Shown here piece by piece: positions 34,760 through 45,504 of a stretch of 64,000 nucleotides of DNA. Position 1 is the stretch's first letter; each line of letters opens with the position of its first letter. The notes beneath the pieces are model-generated. The model was not told the DNA's origin and searched no databases. It saw only the letters and a list, made by a program, of their open reading frames with translations. A program made the position numbers and the translations under genes. Source of the DNA: Pneumocystis sp. 'macacae' (taxonomy: Eukaryota > Ascomycota > Pneumocystomycetes > Pneumocystales > Pneumocystaceae); contig CM030734.1 in assembly GCA_018127085.1 (NCBI GenBank), positions 124,001 through 188,000 of the forward strand, written 5' to 3'.

Positions 34760-35434
34760 AATGTGTAATAATTGTCTTTAATCCAAGTTTTACAACAAAT
34801 AACTCACTTTCACTCTTATCTACTAAAACATTTAACACGTTAAAAACTTTCAAGACTGAATATTTATGCCCTAAACAAAAATATATACGTATTGTACGTA
34901 TTATATGTATTATGTATATTGTATTCCCTATATATTATATTTCCCTATATATTATATTACTCTGCGATGATTCACTTAGACACCACAAAAACGGTTATAC
35001 GACAAATAGATAGAAGAAAAAACAAAACACAAGAATATATAGCTATATAGACGAATCTTTCTGTCATTAAACCAAAGTAATAATTAATTAGAATAAATGC
35101 CTTAAAATTACGTTAACGTCTAAACACCTGCAACACTAGTTATATAACAGGGACAACTAAACTAAAGAGAACAGATAAGGAACAAAAAATAAAAATTTAA
35201 AAATATATTATACAAGAAACTATTTCCATACATATAGTCCGATAAATAAAAATCAATGTGCAGTAAACAAAAAGAGAGATGTCCTAGATGTTTTAAAAGT
35301 ATCCTAATGAAAAATCACAAAACATTAATACATATATAAAATGCCTATTTTAAAAAACTAGCCACGCCTTAAAAACGTTGATTAACATATCCAAAAGAAC
35401 TGATTGAAAATAATAATGAATATAAGAAACGAGA
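34760..35434. other. AT-rich spacer between APC5 and the HMG gene
   Basis: About 675 bp, very AT-rich, holding the APC5 promoter and the 3' flank of the HMG gene. A 17-bp unit (TTCCCTATATATTATAT) is repeated exactly twice in tandem at 34924-34957. Nothing else was recognised. Confidence 0.55.
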
Positions 35435-36604
35435 TCAAGTCATATTAACAGGCCATGTAGCCGATGTTAGCATCATTCCTGGCCACCGAATAGAATTATC
35501 TAAACCCAAACCAGTACCAACAACATAAGGATAAGAATTAGTAGAAAAAACAGGGGTTGAAGGATTCGTGAGAGCACAATTATAACCAACATCTAGTTGA
35601 TTCATATCATATGGTACAGAAAAAGTAGTATCCTTAAAGGAATAAAACATCGATGGACTCATCTTCTCCATAAACGGATATCCAGGGGCATCTAGCTGCC
35701 CAAGTGCCCCATATGTGGGATCGAAAAGATCATCATTTGATGATTGAGGAGATAATGATAAATGTGTCGAAGTATCAATATTTGTAGGGCCTAACCCTAT
35801 CTCCGGAGAAGAACTATATAACATAGTGCCAAGAAATGGATCAGCATAAGATGCCATAACTTGGTTTTCTTCAGGCGAAACCGAAATTGAAGCAGAAGTT
35901 GGACTTGAAAATGCTGGTTGAGTGTACGGTATTGCATTCGATTGAGACTCAATAGACAGTGAAGATGATGCAGTCTGAGATAGAACAGGTGATCTAGATG
36001 ATTTAGTTTCTGATCCCTCATTACTGTGCACATTGCGATCTTGTTGCAATCGTTTCATATATTTAACCCATTCAAGCGCAGCTTGCTTTGCATAATATGC
36101 GTGCACCACATCAGACTCCTTTTTCCACATTTCACTAACCAAACTTGAAATATTCGACTCACGAACTTTAAATGCCATTGTTTCTTTCAAAAGCTGACTG
36201 ACATGAGATCGATACAAAATAAAAGCATTCTTGGGACGTGGAATCCGGCTTTTTGACGCTGATTTGGACGATGATGTTTGCGATGAACAAGACAACGTAC
36301 GAGCCGCCATCGATCGGTCATGTGTTACTGTTGCCTCTTTCAAACCCTCTTGAAATGCTTGGGATTCTCCTTCCCAAACCACAGGTTCTTTACCATTCAT
36401 CATTTGAATCAATGGAAACGTTAAATCCCCTGTTGCTGGTGTAAATTCAACAGGCGGTGGCTGAAAAGTCAAAACACGAGAATAACCCAACTGCTCATCA
36501 GTTGCCTTCACCTCTAATTTACTTGTTCGCCTGGTCCGTCTCTCCATCCAAGGAAAATTCAATACTCGACATTGAGATATAAACTCAGGAGACCTTGATT
36601 TCAT
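35435..36604 (-). CDS. Mating-type HMG-box transcription factor (MATA_HMG type)
   Basis: Predicted DNA-binding regulator of mating type or sexual development. The single exon encodes 389 residues from ATG 36604 (MKSRSPEFISQ). The HMG box at about residues 122-187 begins IPRPKNAFILYRSHVSQLL, the MATA_HMG signature, and continues ISSLVSEMWKKES and YYAKQAALEWVKYMK. Flanks are Ser/Pro-rich; the C-terminal 200 residues are polar with no recognised domain. It is intronless in an intron-rich genome. It sits with matPi- and matMc-like genes between APC5 and SLA2. It may be the third gene of the Pneumocystis-type locus (named matMi there) or a Ste11-like factor; I cannot decide which. The box is more divergent than that at 40.2 kb and lacks the usual basic YP tail. 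Confidence 0.85.
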   Translation of the reverse strand: MKSRSPEFISQCRVLNFPWMERRTRRTSKLEVKATDEQLGYSRVLTFQPPPVEFTPATGDLTFPLIQMMNGKEPVVWEGESQAFQEGLKEATVTHDRSMAARTLSCSSQTSSSKSASKSRIPRPKNAFILYRSHVSQLLKETMAFKVRESNISSLVSEMWKKESDVVHAYYAKQAALEWVKYMKRLQQDRNVHSNEGSETKSSRSPVLSQTASSSLSIESQSNAIPYTQPAFSSPTSASISVSPEENQVMASYADPFLGTMLYSSSPEIGLGPTNIDTSTHLSLSPQSSNDDLFDPTYGALGQLDAPGYPFMEKMSPSMFYSFKDTTFSVPYDMNQLDVGYNCALTNPSTPVFSTNSYPYVVGTGLGLDNSIRWPGMMLTSATWPVNMT

Positions 36605-37616
36605 CTTTAACAAACTTTACACACAATTTCTCCTTCAAATGCCGTTTTGCTTTCCCAATGTGATTGTCAACTCTAGTTAAACTATTCCAAAAAAAAAAAA
36701 CAGATACAATGCACAGGTTATATGTTACTTTCACCTCCGTAAAAACTCAAGTTTCAATAATACTTTAAATTTCCGAAAATAAGCACCAATCCCACGTCTA
36801 TTGCAATTAAACAGAACTATGCTTTCAAATACTATTTCTCCTTGCTCCAAAAAAGCCTTTTGTTCTTCTATCTCTCTAAACTATCTATTCACACGTACGC
36901 ACAGTCCGTCCGTGCGGTTAATAATCGCCCAATACTCAAGCAAAATATAATCAAATGTAATGTACAATAGTTGTTTCTGCTGCAATTTTGCCCGGAAAAA
37001 AAACAAAAACACTCAAAAACACTCTCTTCACACCGTTTTCACACTTGTTTCATATTTCTTTCGCCTATTCCCAACGATATTACCATTGATATCTTTTTGA
37101 CTCGAAAAAAACGGTTCTTCGAGGTCTTGCGGAGTTTGAAGACCGAATAAAGACAGATGCACCAAGAAACCGAAGAGGCCCGACCGGGCCGAAACAGCAC
37201 CAAAGAAAGCCGTGTGAAACCAAAGCATGTTCAACAGAAGTAAAACAGACATACAATCCCATTGGATATACTGTTTGATAAGTTGCATGCTTTACTTATG
37301 TAGTAGTATGCATTTGAACAATTTAAAACGGTTGCCTGAGAGTAGAGATGCAAGAATAGTCAAAAATAGAAAGTATTAATCAATTTCCTATACAAAAAAT
37401 ATAGTTAGTTCAGAGGATATGCAACACCTAAGGCGTTAGAATAATAAATATAAGCATAATTCTGCATTTTTATTTCATTTTTCTTCAATATCCAAATTGT
37501 ATTTCACAAAAAAATAGAAAAAGCATACAGAAGTATTGCAAAACGAGTCATCCACTAAACTCTGAAAAATATATTGTTCTTACTCGAATATGATCAATTC
37601 ACTAGAATTTTAATTT
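36605..37616. other. 1-kb spacer inside the MAT locus
   Basis: Upstream region of the HMG gene and 3' flank of the homeodomain gene. A minus-strand open frame (37288-37028, 86 codons, ATG start) begins with a hydrophobic segment (MSVLLLLNMLWFHTAFFG) and a GC-richer block at 37100-37200. No homology was recognised; it may be chance. Confidence 0.5.
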
Positions 37617-38606
37617 TCAACAAGCAGTAGTAGACCAACAACGTGCTCTCCTATTTGAAAACTGGAAAAATTAACTTAAAATATATATGAATTTTAAACT
37701 CAAACCCAAACGCCAACTTGCCGAACTGTTAATCCACAACGACGAGCAAGCATTGTCTTTTCGGTCGGATTAGGCCATGGTTTGCACTGAAACACCTTCT
37801 CTAGTAACTGTTGCACATCTTTACGGAAACGTCGGCCGGCTGGAGAAGCAGTAGCAACTGCAGCTGCCAGTGAAGCAGATCCTTCACAGCTCAATGAGCG
37901 TACTAGTAACTGGACACTTGCTGTACGCGACTGCTGAATATTATTCCACACATTACATAAACTAACATCTTGACACCATGCATTTTGTGCAAGTAGAATT
38001 GAAGACTCGGCTGAAGAACGATCGAATATAGCATTAACAGTCTCAAAAAGGCGTTTGTATGATGCATTCTGTATATTTTTTGTATTACAACTTATATCCA
38101 CTGTATTCATCGACTCCTGGGAAAGTGATGGTTGTACAGAGGACCCCGTAAGATGTTGTGGATCCGGAGGCTGCTGATACATTGGAAAATGATGACTCGT
38201 TTGACTTAACAGCTGATTTTGCATCCGATTCGATAACTGCTGTTTTTCCATTACATAAGAGTACATTGGCATCTAACACAAGTCAGACACTAACCATTAT
38301 CAAAGTTGCAAAAGAATTATATTCGGGCATAGAATCTAATATGAGCTGTTTAAAATCATCCAAAATACTTTTTATTTCATTCAGAAGTGTCCCAGCCAAC
38401 TTAGATTCAGAGAACATAATAAAGCCACCACTAACTTTCAAGTAGCTTTTAATCCTTCAACAACTCACCTGTAGTCCTGATGACTGGGAAAGCCGGAACT
38501 CACAGATTGAACATTCACAATAAACAGACTCTGTCAAAACAGAAAGCTCAATGGCAAGAGTCTTGAGAAGTTGCCATTCATCAAGAGAATTCATTTCAGT
38601 CGCCAT
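37617..38606 (-). CDS. matPi: Mating-type homeodomain protein (matPi-like)
   Basis: Homeodomain transcription factor of P/alpha2 type, expected to act with an HMG partner in zygote/meiosis control. Exon 1 (ATG at 38606) reads MATEMNSLDEWQLLKTLAIE; a further exon (about 38300-38440) and a large exon from 38272 follow. The C-terminal homeodomain reads RFRKDVQQLLEKVFQ, KPWPNPTEKTMLARRC, GLTVRQVGVW, and after a short intron FSNRRARCW. Joined, helix 3 is WFSNRRAR, the invariant WFxNRR of homeodomains. The stop is at 37617. There is no three-residue TALE insertion. Position between two HMG genes and next to SLA2 supports a MAT role. The name is by position and domain, not by alignment. Confidence 0.85.
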
Positions 38607-40242
38607 AGATTCAAATCAAATCAATACTTTAAAAGTCGCTACAATCACTTTAATATCTACAAAAAAACGTCAGTAAACAGAAAATCAACGTTAAATAACT
38701 AACACTGATATTCAAAACAACAGTTATTCACTGTTCAAAATTTTTCTGGACTCTGCACGGACATTTCATTGGCTTTGTCTTTAGTACTTGTACTCAAGGT
38801 CTTTGTATATGTCAACTATGCTTTGACTTTACATAATAGTATACAACAAAGCGCAACAAAGCACAACAAAGCACTCTACAGCTTTTTTATGAAAAAAAAA
38901 ATAATGACACATAGCACAATTGACACTTTAATCCCCGATCAGATCCCGCCATTCTTGACGTGTTGTTTTGGCATATTTCAGCCACCATTAGGTACACAAT
39001 GACATCATTTCTCTTTAGGCGGGCTGGCTCTTTTTCTTTAATCGACGTGTTGGGCAATATAGACACTTTTAGCGGACAAGTCTCTAAGATTAGAACGGGT
39101 CGATCAATCTAGAGAGGAAAAAAAATATGGCAGAAACAAGGTACAGAAGACACAGAAAGATGCAGAAAACCACGGGAAAATAGATATTTTTCAATAAGAG
39201 TAGTTTCTTTTTTTTCAGCATTTTTTCATATATTTTTTATTATATAACATAATTTAACCGACGTTCGGCATTAACCCGTCTTGTTAATATTAAACTACAC
39301 TATTGAGTGACGACACAACAAATAAATAAATACTATGACTAGGATAATATTGGAATATGGATAAAAATTAATAGAAATGACAGTGCAATAATCAAAAAAA
39401 AATATATTATGTATGGACCTAATTAAAAGAAAATTCAAGGAGGATTAGAAGAAAATTGAGAAGAAAAGATAAATTAAAGTTATTTAGGGCTAGAGGAATT
39501 TGGAACAAAACAGGAATTTTTAGTCCGGGGTTTTCAAGTGTTATTCTAAACGTATATAAGCTTTATTTTGGGATTCTTTAGATAGATTAAAATATAAGCT
39601 AAAAAGAGAAGGGATAAAAAAAGAGATATGATAAAAATAGATTATAATAGTAGGATTACATAGTGTGGGGGTGATCAAAAAGAGTTAAGGATATGATAAA
39701 AATAAGCTATAAAAGAGCTATAAATAAAGCTTCAAAGCTAAAATATGGACTAGACCGTGAGGGGTAAAGTAAAAAAAAAAGATGACAGAAGACTATAGGG
39801 ATTTAGATACCGTGGAAACCAAAGGGACCGAAATGAGCATTATAAGATAAACGCTTTGGCGGGGCCCCGACACATAAGATCAAAAATGGCTCAGTAAAGT
39901 ATACTACTAAATCTAGCATGATATTATGCAAGGTAGTCGATGTTTGTGGGGTTGAAATAAAGCAGTATACAAGGCTATACAAGGCTAAAAATTAGAGATT
40001 AGAATTAAAACTCATAAATATTGACACAACGATCATTTACAGATCGTTAAAGAGTATCATTATTGGCGAAGATTAAAATTTTGAGATAAAATAGAATAAA
40101 GATTCGGGACGTTGCCAACACATAGAACAACATATTAGAAATATCTAGAGTCTGAAAGTTTTAAGAAGCTTTTTGGGATTTATTTTAAACATTTGAGATT
40201 TTTTGGAACTAATTAAAATCTATACATCTATTTGGAAGACTA
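38607..40242. other. 1.6-kb bidirectional MAT spacer
   Basis: Shared upstream region of the matPi- and matMc-like genes. It contains the AACAAAG triplet at 38845-38871. From about 39100 to 40200 the plus strand is markedly purine-rich, with one GC-rich pocket near 39855-39880 (CTTTGGCGGGGCCCCGACAC). A 77-codon frame at 38769-39002 looks random. No confident gene was found. Confidence 0.6.
38845..38871 (+). promoter_or_regulatory. three AACAAAG (TR-box-like) motifs at 10-bp spacing
   Basis: AACAAAG occurs at 38845, 38855 and 38865 within three copies of a 10-bp unit (CAACAAAGCR). AACAAAG/TTTGTT is the core bound by HMG mating factors such as S. pombe Ste11 and Mat-Mc (TR box TTCTTTGTT). The triplet lies about 240 bp upstream of the homeodomain gene start and in the spacer shared with the matMc-like gene. 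Confidence 0.7.
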
Positions 40243-41001
40243 ATGCATGCACAATTAGAATTTAAACTACCAAATGAAACAGAGATACGGCGAGCAATGC
40301 TACACCCATATTCAATCAAAGATGCATCGCCATATCTAGATGAAAACAAAGGAGCAGCATACTTTGTACCACATGGGTACCAACCAATTTTGGTTCCACA
40401 AAATGATGAAGATGCAACGATTCAAGCTTTGTTGGATCTAGCAGTGCCAACAGTACAAGCAGTGAAAGTACCAATACCATTACGGCAAACATTATTGCCA
40501 CATTATATTATCAAACCATGCAAAAAATCAAAAACAGTGAAACCAGTACGGCCACCACGGCCTCCAAATGCATTTATTTTATACAGACAGAATCAACAGG
40601 CACATGTTCTTCGGCAAAATTCTAATTTATGCAATAATGATGTATCACGAATTATTGGGAGCATGTGGAATGGTGAATCACCGCTTATTAAACAACGTTT
40701 TCATCTACTTGCTCAAAAAATGAAGGAACAACATCGTGCAATGTATCCGATGTATCGCTATTCCCCTCGAAAGGCATCAAAACGCAAAAAAAAGGTTAAA
40801 ACAAAACATCCACTTCAAGAACAACTAGCGCCTCAAATGATGCAACAGGAAATGCAGCTAGCAGTATCAACAATAATTCAACCACCGCAATGGGACCATA
40901 ACATACAAACGGAAGATGCGCTATTAAATACACACAACTTGGCGCTAGGGACAACTGCATTAGATATAAATGAATTCACAACACCCCCGCTGTGGATATG
41001 A
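40243..41001 (+). CDS. matMc: Mating-type HMG-box protein (matMc / MAT1-2-1 type)
   Basis: Master regulator of M-type (minus-like) mating genes. The single exon encodes 252 residues from ATG 40243 (MHAQLEFKLPNETE). The HMG box at residues about 104-175 is a textbook MATA_HMG domain: RPPRPPNAFILYRQNQQAHVL, NNDVSRIIGSMWNGESP, and MKEQHRAMYPMYRYSPRK followed by a basic nuclear-localisation cluster (KASKRKKKVK). This closely follows S. pombe Mat-Mc and MAT1-2-1. There is no intron, although filamentous-ascomycete MAT1-2-1 boxes usually have one. An AACAAAG lies 22 bp after the stop at 41024. The next gene is SLA2, the usual MAT border gene. Confidence 0.93.
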   Translation: MHAQLEFKLPNETEIRRAMLHPYSIKDASPYLDENKGAAYFVPHGYQPILVPQNDEDATIQALLDLAVPTVQAVKVPIPLRQTLLPHYIIKPCKKSKTVKPVRPPRPPNAFILYRQNQQAHVLRQNSNLCNNDVSRIIGSMWNGESPLIKQRFHLLAQKMKEQHRAMYPMYRYSPRKASKRKKKVKTKHPLQEQLAPQMMQQEMQLAVSTIIQPPQWDHNIQTEDALLNTHNLALGTTALDINEFTTPPLWI

Positions 41002-41648
41002 CTTTGAACTCACATATAATTTAAACAAAGCTTAAGTATAAAACATTAGTGTCTAGTAATGATGTATATATGTTATTTATCAAAATAAATGTAGAAAAAG
41101 TAAAAGAACGGATGTAGGATTAGTTTATGAAATATTTATGATTTTTTATTATATTTTATTATATATAATAAAAAAATGAAATACTTTATCATGTTATTTT
41201 AGACTTAAACATATATATCCTGTTATCATTTTATCCGCCATCTTAATATCATTTATCACTTTACCCTATTCTGCTTCTAAGTATTCTGACAAACTTTTAA
41301 TGAATATAAAAAATGTGTTTAACATATTTAGGAAATAGTGTATGTATTAAAAATTAAACAAATATAAATTACACACGAAAGACTTTTAGCGCAAAATACA
41401 CAACTAATAAATTATTTAAAAACCATACTAAATTAAGATCATCGATAGATTAAAACGCTAACAATAATAAAACATAATATCCAGTTATAAAATCTTTAAT
41501 AAACTCTAAACCTTTAATATTCCTTTTATATTATGTACTGTTTCATAGTTTCATATACTATTAAAAACAACCTGGGAAATAACTATTTTTATATCCCAGA
41601 CTATCTTTTATAAATGTGTTTAAAAATAAAGCATTAGCACACATACAT
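41002..41648. other. AT-rich convergent spacer matMc / SLA2
   Basis: About 650 bp of AT-rich sequence between two convergent stops. No gene, silent cassette or inverted repeat was recognised. Confidence 0.5.
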
Positions 41649-44600
41649 TTATTCTGTCACTTCACGATAATAAGAAATCTTTCTCATTTCACCCAATTTT
41701 TTCCTTGAATTTGCAAGCTCATTTTCGAGTTTTAAAATTTCAACTTGTTGTTCCATTTCACGAACTTTAAATTCATGTAACGTTAATTTCGAATAATCAA
41801 ATTTATCCTCATTTTGAAAACGAGTTGCTACCGCATCCTGCACTTGCTTAACAAGTATTTTACATGCTAGAGAAACAGCTTTAGATGCATCTTCTAAGGT
41901 CTGCTGTGTTTTTGACATAAATTTTGCCTTAACTCTTGATGCAGAAACAAGTTGAGCGGTAGCTGCTGCCATTTCGTTCGAAGCTACAATCAACTGCTCT
42001 GGACTATTTCCCCCATTAATCATACCATCTGCAGTTTCAATAAGAATATTTGTTGATCCAGCAACAGCCTTAGCAGCAGAAATAAGTCCTTCTGTCCATC
42101 GATTATTCTTTTTATAAAACGCTGTTCGAGTGTTAGAGCCTTTCCCCTGACTTACAATTTCGTTTTGAGAATCTGTTGCTGCTTTAATTAACTGAAAAAC
42201 AGCATTTGTTATAGCAATTGCTGCTTCGAGTATCGTATCATGTATCAATAATTCAGAATTTATAGGATGAGAATTTTTCGGACGGTCCTTCAATTTATCT
42301 AAACGTACTGTGGCTTGTTCAATTGCACACAAGGCATCCTTAAGTTCTCTATCCACCAAATCACCTATATCTTCGGAATTAGCAATCATATCAGCGATAT
42401 CCTTAGGAACAAAGCTTTCTGCTAATAGAGCAAGCTTTTTTAAACTTGACTGGACATCTAAATTTCTTGAGATAACTGTTTCAATTTTCTTTTCATCAGA
42501 AAATTTTATTAGTCGAAAAGACTGTAACGCTGCTAAATTCTTTTGTGAAATAACAGCAAAATCTTGAGCATATAAAATTAGTTTTTCCCCAATAACATCA
42601 TCATTAGCCAATCTAACAATTCCTTTAACGTTACTAAGAACTTCTCCAACAACATTCGTAAAAATATTAATCAATCTAATAATTTCAGGATGATCACCGT
42701 TTGGACCATCCACAACAAAATTATTAAAAGCAGTAAAGAATTCCATAGCACTTGAGCTTCCTTTCTCAATCGTTGATAGCAAGTATTCAGGAGTTGAATT
42801 CTGATTACCCGTTTGCATTGGAGAGGCCAGTTCATATAATGAATTATCGATTGTTTGTATAGCACTTTGCAAAACAGAATCTATTATTGTATTATTCTTT
42901 ATTCTTCATACAAAAAGTTGAATCTTACCAATAATACTATTAAGTTTTTTAAGATTATCAACTAGATATTGATCAATTTCAGAATTAATAGCAGAATTCA
43001 TATCACGATGATTCTATAATACTTGAATAATTTTAACAGAATTAAAAAACATTTACCATATGTAAATCATTAAGTTTCATAAATGTAGACTCCATTTCAG
43101 CCTTATAAATATCCAATTCATCATCTTTTTCTTTTGTTACTTTTTCCAATTGATCATAAGTTTCTTTTAATTTTATTGACATTTCATCAATCATTTCTTG
43201 TTTAACCTTTTAAATATTAATTTTAATAATCAAAAAATATAAATTACAGCAAGAGATTTCTCTAATTCTGAAACCTCTTTATTATATTTAGAAGTTAATG
43301 AAGAAAGTTCATGAGACTTAGACTTCTCTAAATTTTCACTCTTCTTTAAACTTGATTCCAAATCCTTATTAATTTTTTTCATTTCTTCTTTTTGATTCTA
43401 TAGTACTTTTTAATATATATAGAGAGAAAAAACATTATACTTTTAATTTATCCATTTCAAATTTTAAACGATCTCTTTCTCGACTAATACTAGTTAATTC
43501 TGCAATTTTGTTTCCCATTTCTTTTTCTATCTCTTCCTTTTTTTCAATAGATTCCTGAGCAGATGCAGCTTTTAATTGAACTTGTTTGTATTTAGAAAAA
43601 AAATCCATATGTTCTTCACGAAGCCGAGTATATAATTCAGCTAAAGACTCATATTTATTTTTCCACATAACAGCTTGATCTTACAATAGTCAATATTTAA
43701 AAACTAAAAACATTTTATCCGTAAACCTTGAAACGATTTAATATAAGTATCTTTATTTTCAATTTGTTGAGATGCATTAGCATTTAAATTCTGCAATTCG
43801 CTTTCTAAAACTTTAACCCTCTATCAACTAAATAAGCTTATTTATGATAAATAAAATATTAACCTTATCATATTGTTCAAGCATAAGTTGATCTCTATTG
43901 TATTGTCCACGCATATTTAAAATTTCTTGTTCTAATTCTAAGATTCTATTTTGGACATGTAACTGATATTGTTCATTTATTAATTTTTCTTGCGCTAGTT
44001 TCTGTTCAGCTTGTATCCTTTGTTCATTAAGTTCTTGTTTTATATAATTTGCTTCTTTTTGAGCCTGAAGCTGCCACGGCTGTTCTTGATAAGCAATATC
44101 ACCTCGTACCTGACTATTAGACCAAGCATTAGAACCTAAATCATTATCATAATTATTTTCATTTTTAGATGATCCTTCGGATAATGAATCCTTATCTTTT
44201 ACAGAAAATTTCTGCGAATCTAAATCAAAATCATCTATCAAATTCTCTGGATCCTATAATTCCTAAACATTGTACATATATTATTATATTAAATCAAACC
44301 TGAGGCAATTTTGGTACTGATATCAAATTAACAAGATATCTAAGATTGGAACATTCATAGTAAAACTTAACAAGTTTATGATGTTGAGAATTATATCTCA
44401 ATTTAAGAGGCTTAATAACCTCCTCTGACTGAGTACCTATATTTCATCAATTATCATTTCATAAAGTAATGAGAATACTATGATAAATAGCACGAATCAT
44501 ATTTGTAACAAACTTATATATCCCATAGCTCTCCTGAACTAAAGGAACCAATGCCGCAACCCGACACTCATTATTAGATCCATTCCTAAAGTGTAAAAAT

Positions 44601-45400
44601 ATCGTTTTTTGAAACAAGTCAATTCGATCTTGCAATTGCATTAATTCCGTAATCGTTTCATATCTATTTCAAAATCTATCATAACTCATACTAAACAATT
44701 AAGAATATTTACCCTTCATTAGGATCATTCGTATTTTTTAGTGTCAAATATTCGTCATATTCAAACATACCTTACACATTAATTACATTTATTTATTTAC
44801 ATTTATTTACCATTGAATTCCGGATGCAACTTATGAAACGACAATTTCGCCATTAAGAAGTCCACATACTCCTTCACCAAATTTCCATAACCTTTTCATC
44901 CATTATATATACATTTTCAACATAAAGTCTTAACCTACCTTTAATACTTCCACCAACAACTGAGCGGGAACAAAGTTCAAGCCAGGGCCGCTGCGCCTGC
45001 GCTTCCTGAAGTGTAATAGGATGACCCTCTTGAATAACTTTATGCATACATATCAATGCTTTAAAAATCTGAATATCATCTGATAAAATAGGCTGTGCTT
45101 TAAGTCCTGCCCAAAAAGATATAGAAGACTTGTGGTCCCACGTATAAACAATACAACCTATATTAAGGATTCAGAATACAAGAATTGTTATATAAAATAC
45201 ACTTACTACGAACATGTTTCCTTTTAGGTGCTGTTTCTTTAATACTTGTTGCTTTCTTAATATTAATAGCCAAATCAGACTCAGAACGATTTAAATCAAT
45301 ATTACGAGATACATATGGATCCTCCTTATAAGATTCATGAAAACGGTAACTCCTAAAGATGCATCAATAAAAATATTTTTTTGAATTCAGGAATTTACAT
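41649..45400 (-). CDS. SLA2: Endocytic adaptor Sla2/End4 (ANTH and I/LWEQ talin-like)
   Basis: Links clathrin-coat membrane to actin during endocytosis. The N-terminal ANTH domain is clear: YRFHESYKEDPYVSRNIDLNR, KATSIKETAPKRKHVR, then after an intron CIVYTWDHKSSISFWAGLK and HKVIQEGHPITLQEA. The centre (43000-44260) is long coiled coil in several exons. The C-terminal exon holds the I/LWEQ actin-binding module, with RWTEGLISAAKAVAGSTNILIE and AQLVSASRVKAKFM, and a terminal coiled coil. The start codon appears split by an intron: AT at 45400-45399, intron 45398-45353, then G AGT TAC, giving MSYRFHES as in relatives (MSSYR...). More than ten introns. SLA2 is the standard border gene of ascomycete MAT loci. 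Confidence 0.95.
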
Positions 45401-45504
45401 TTTTTGTAGTAAAAAGTTACGTATAGTAAAAGGCTACGATAAAAATTATAAGTCATCTTTAGTCATTGATAAAATAAATTTATTTTATAAAGTACAGATT
45501 AAAA

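Noticed and set aside
35797..36444. Antisense and shifted frames over the HMG gene.
   Set aside because: They are shadows of the 389-residue HMG-box frame.
39790..39880. Possible ribosomal RNA fragment: TTAGATACC resembles a universal small-subunit rRNA word.
   Set aside because: The match is about ten bases; flanking sequence does not follow 16S, 18S or mitochondrial rRNA patterns.
41002..41648. Silent mating cassette or inverted repeat for switching next to matMc.
   Set aside because: No copy of any MAT gene segment and no long inverted repeat was seen here or elsewhere in the window.
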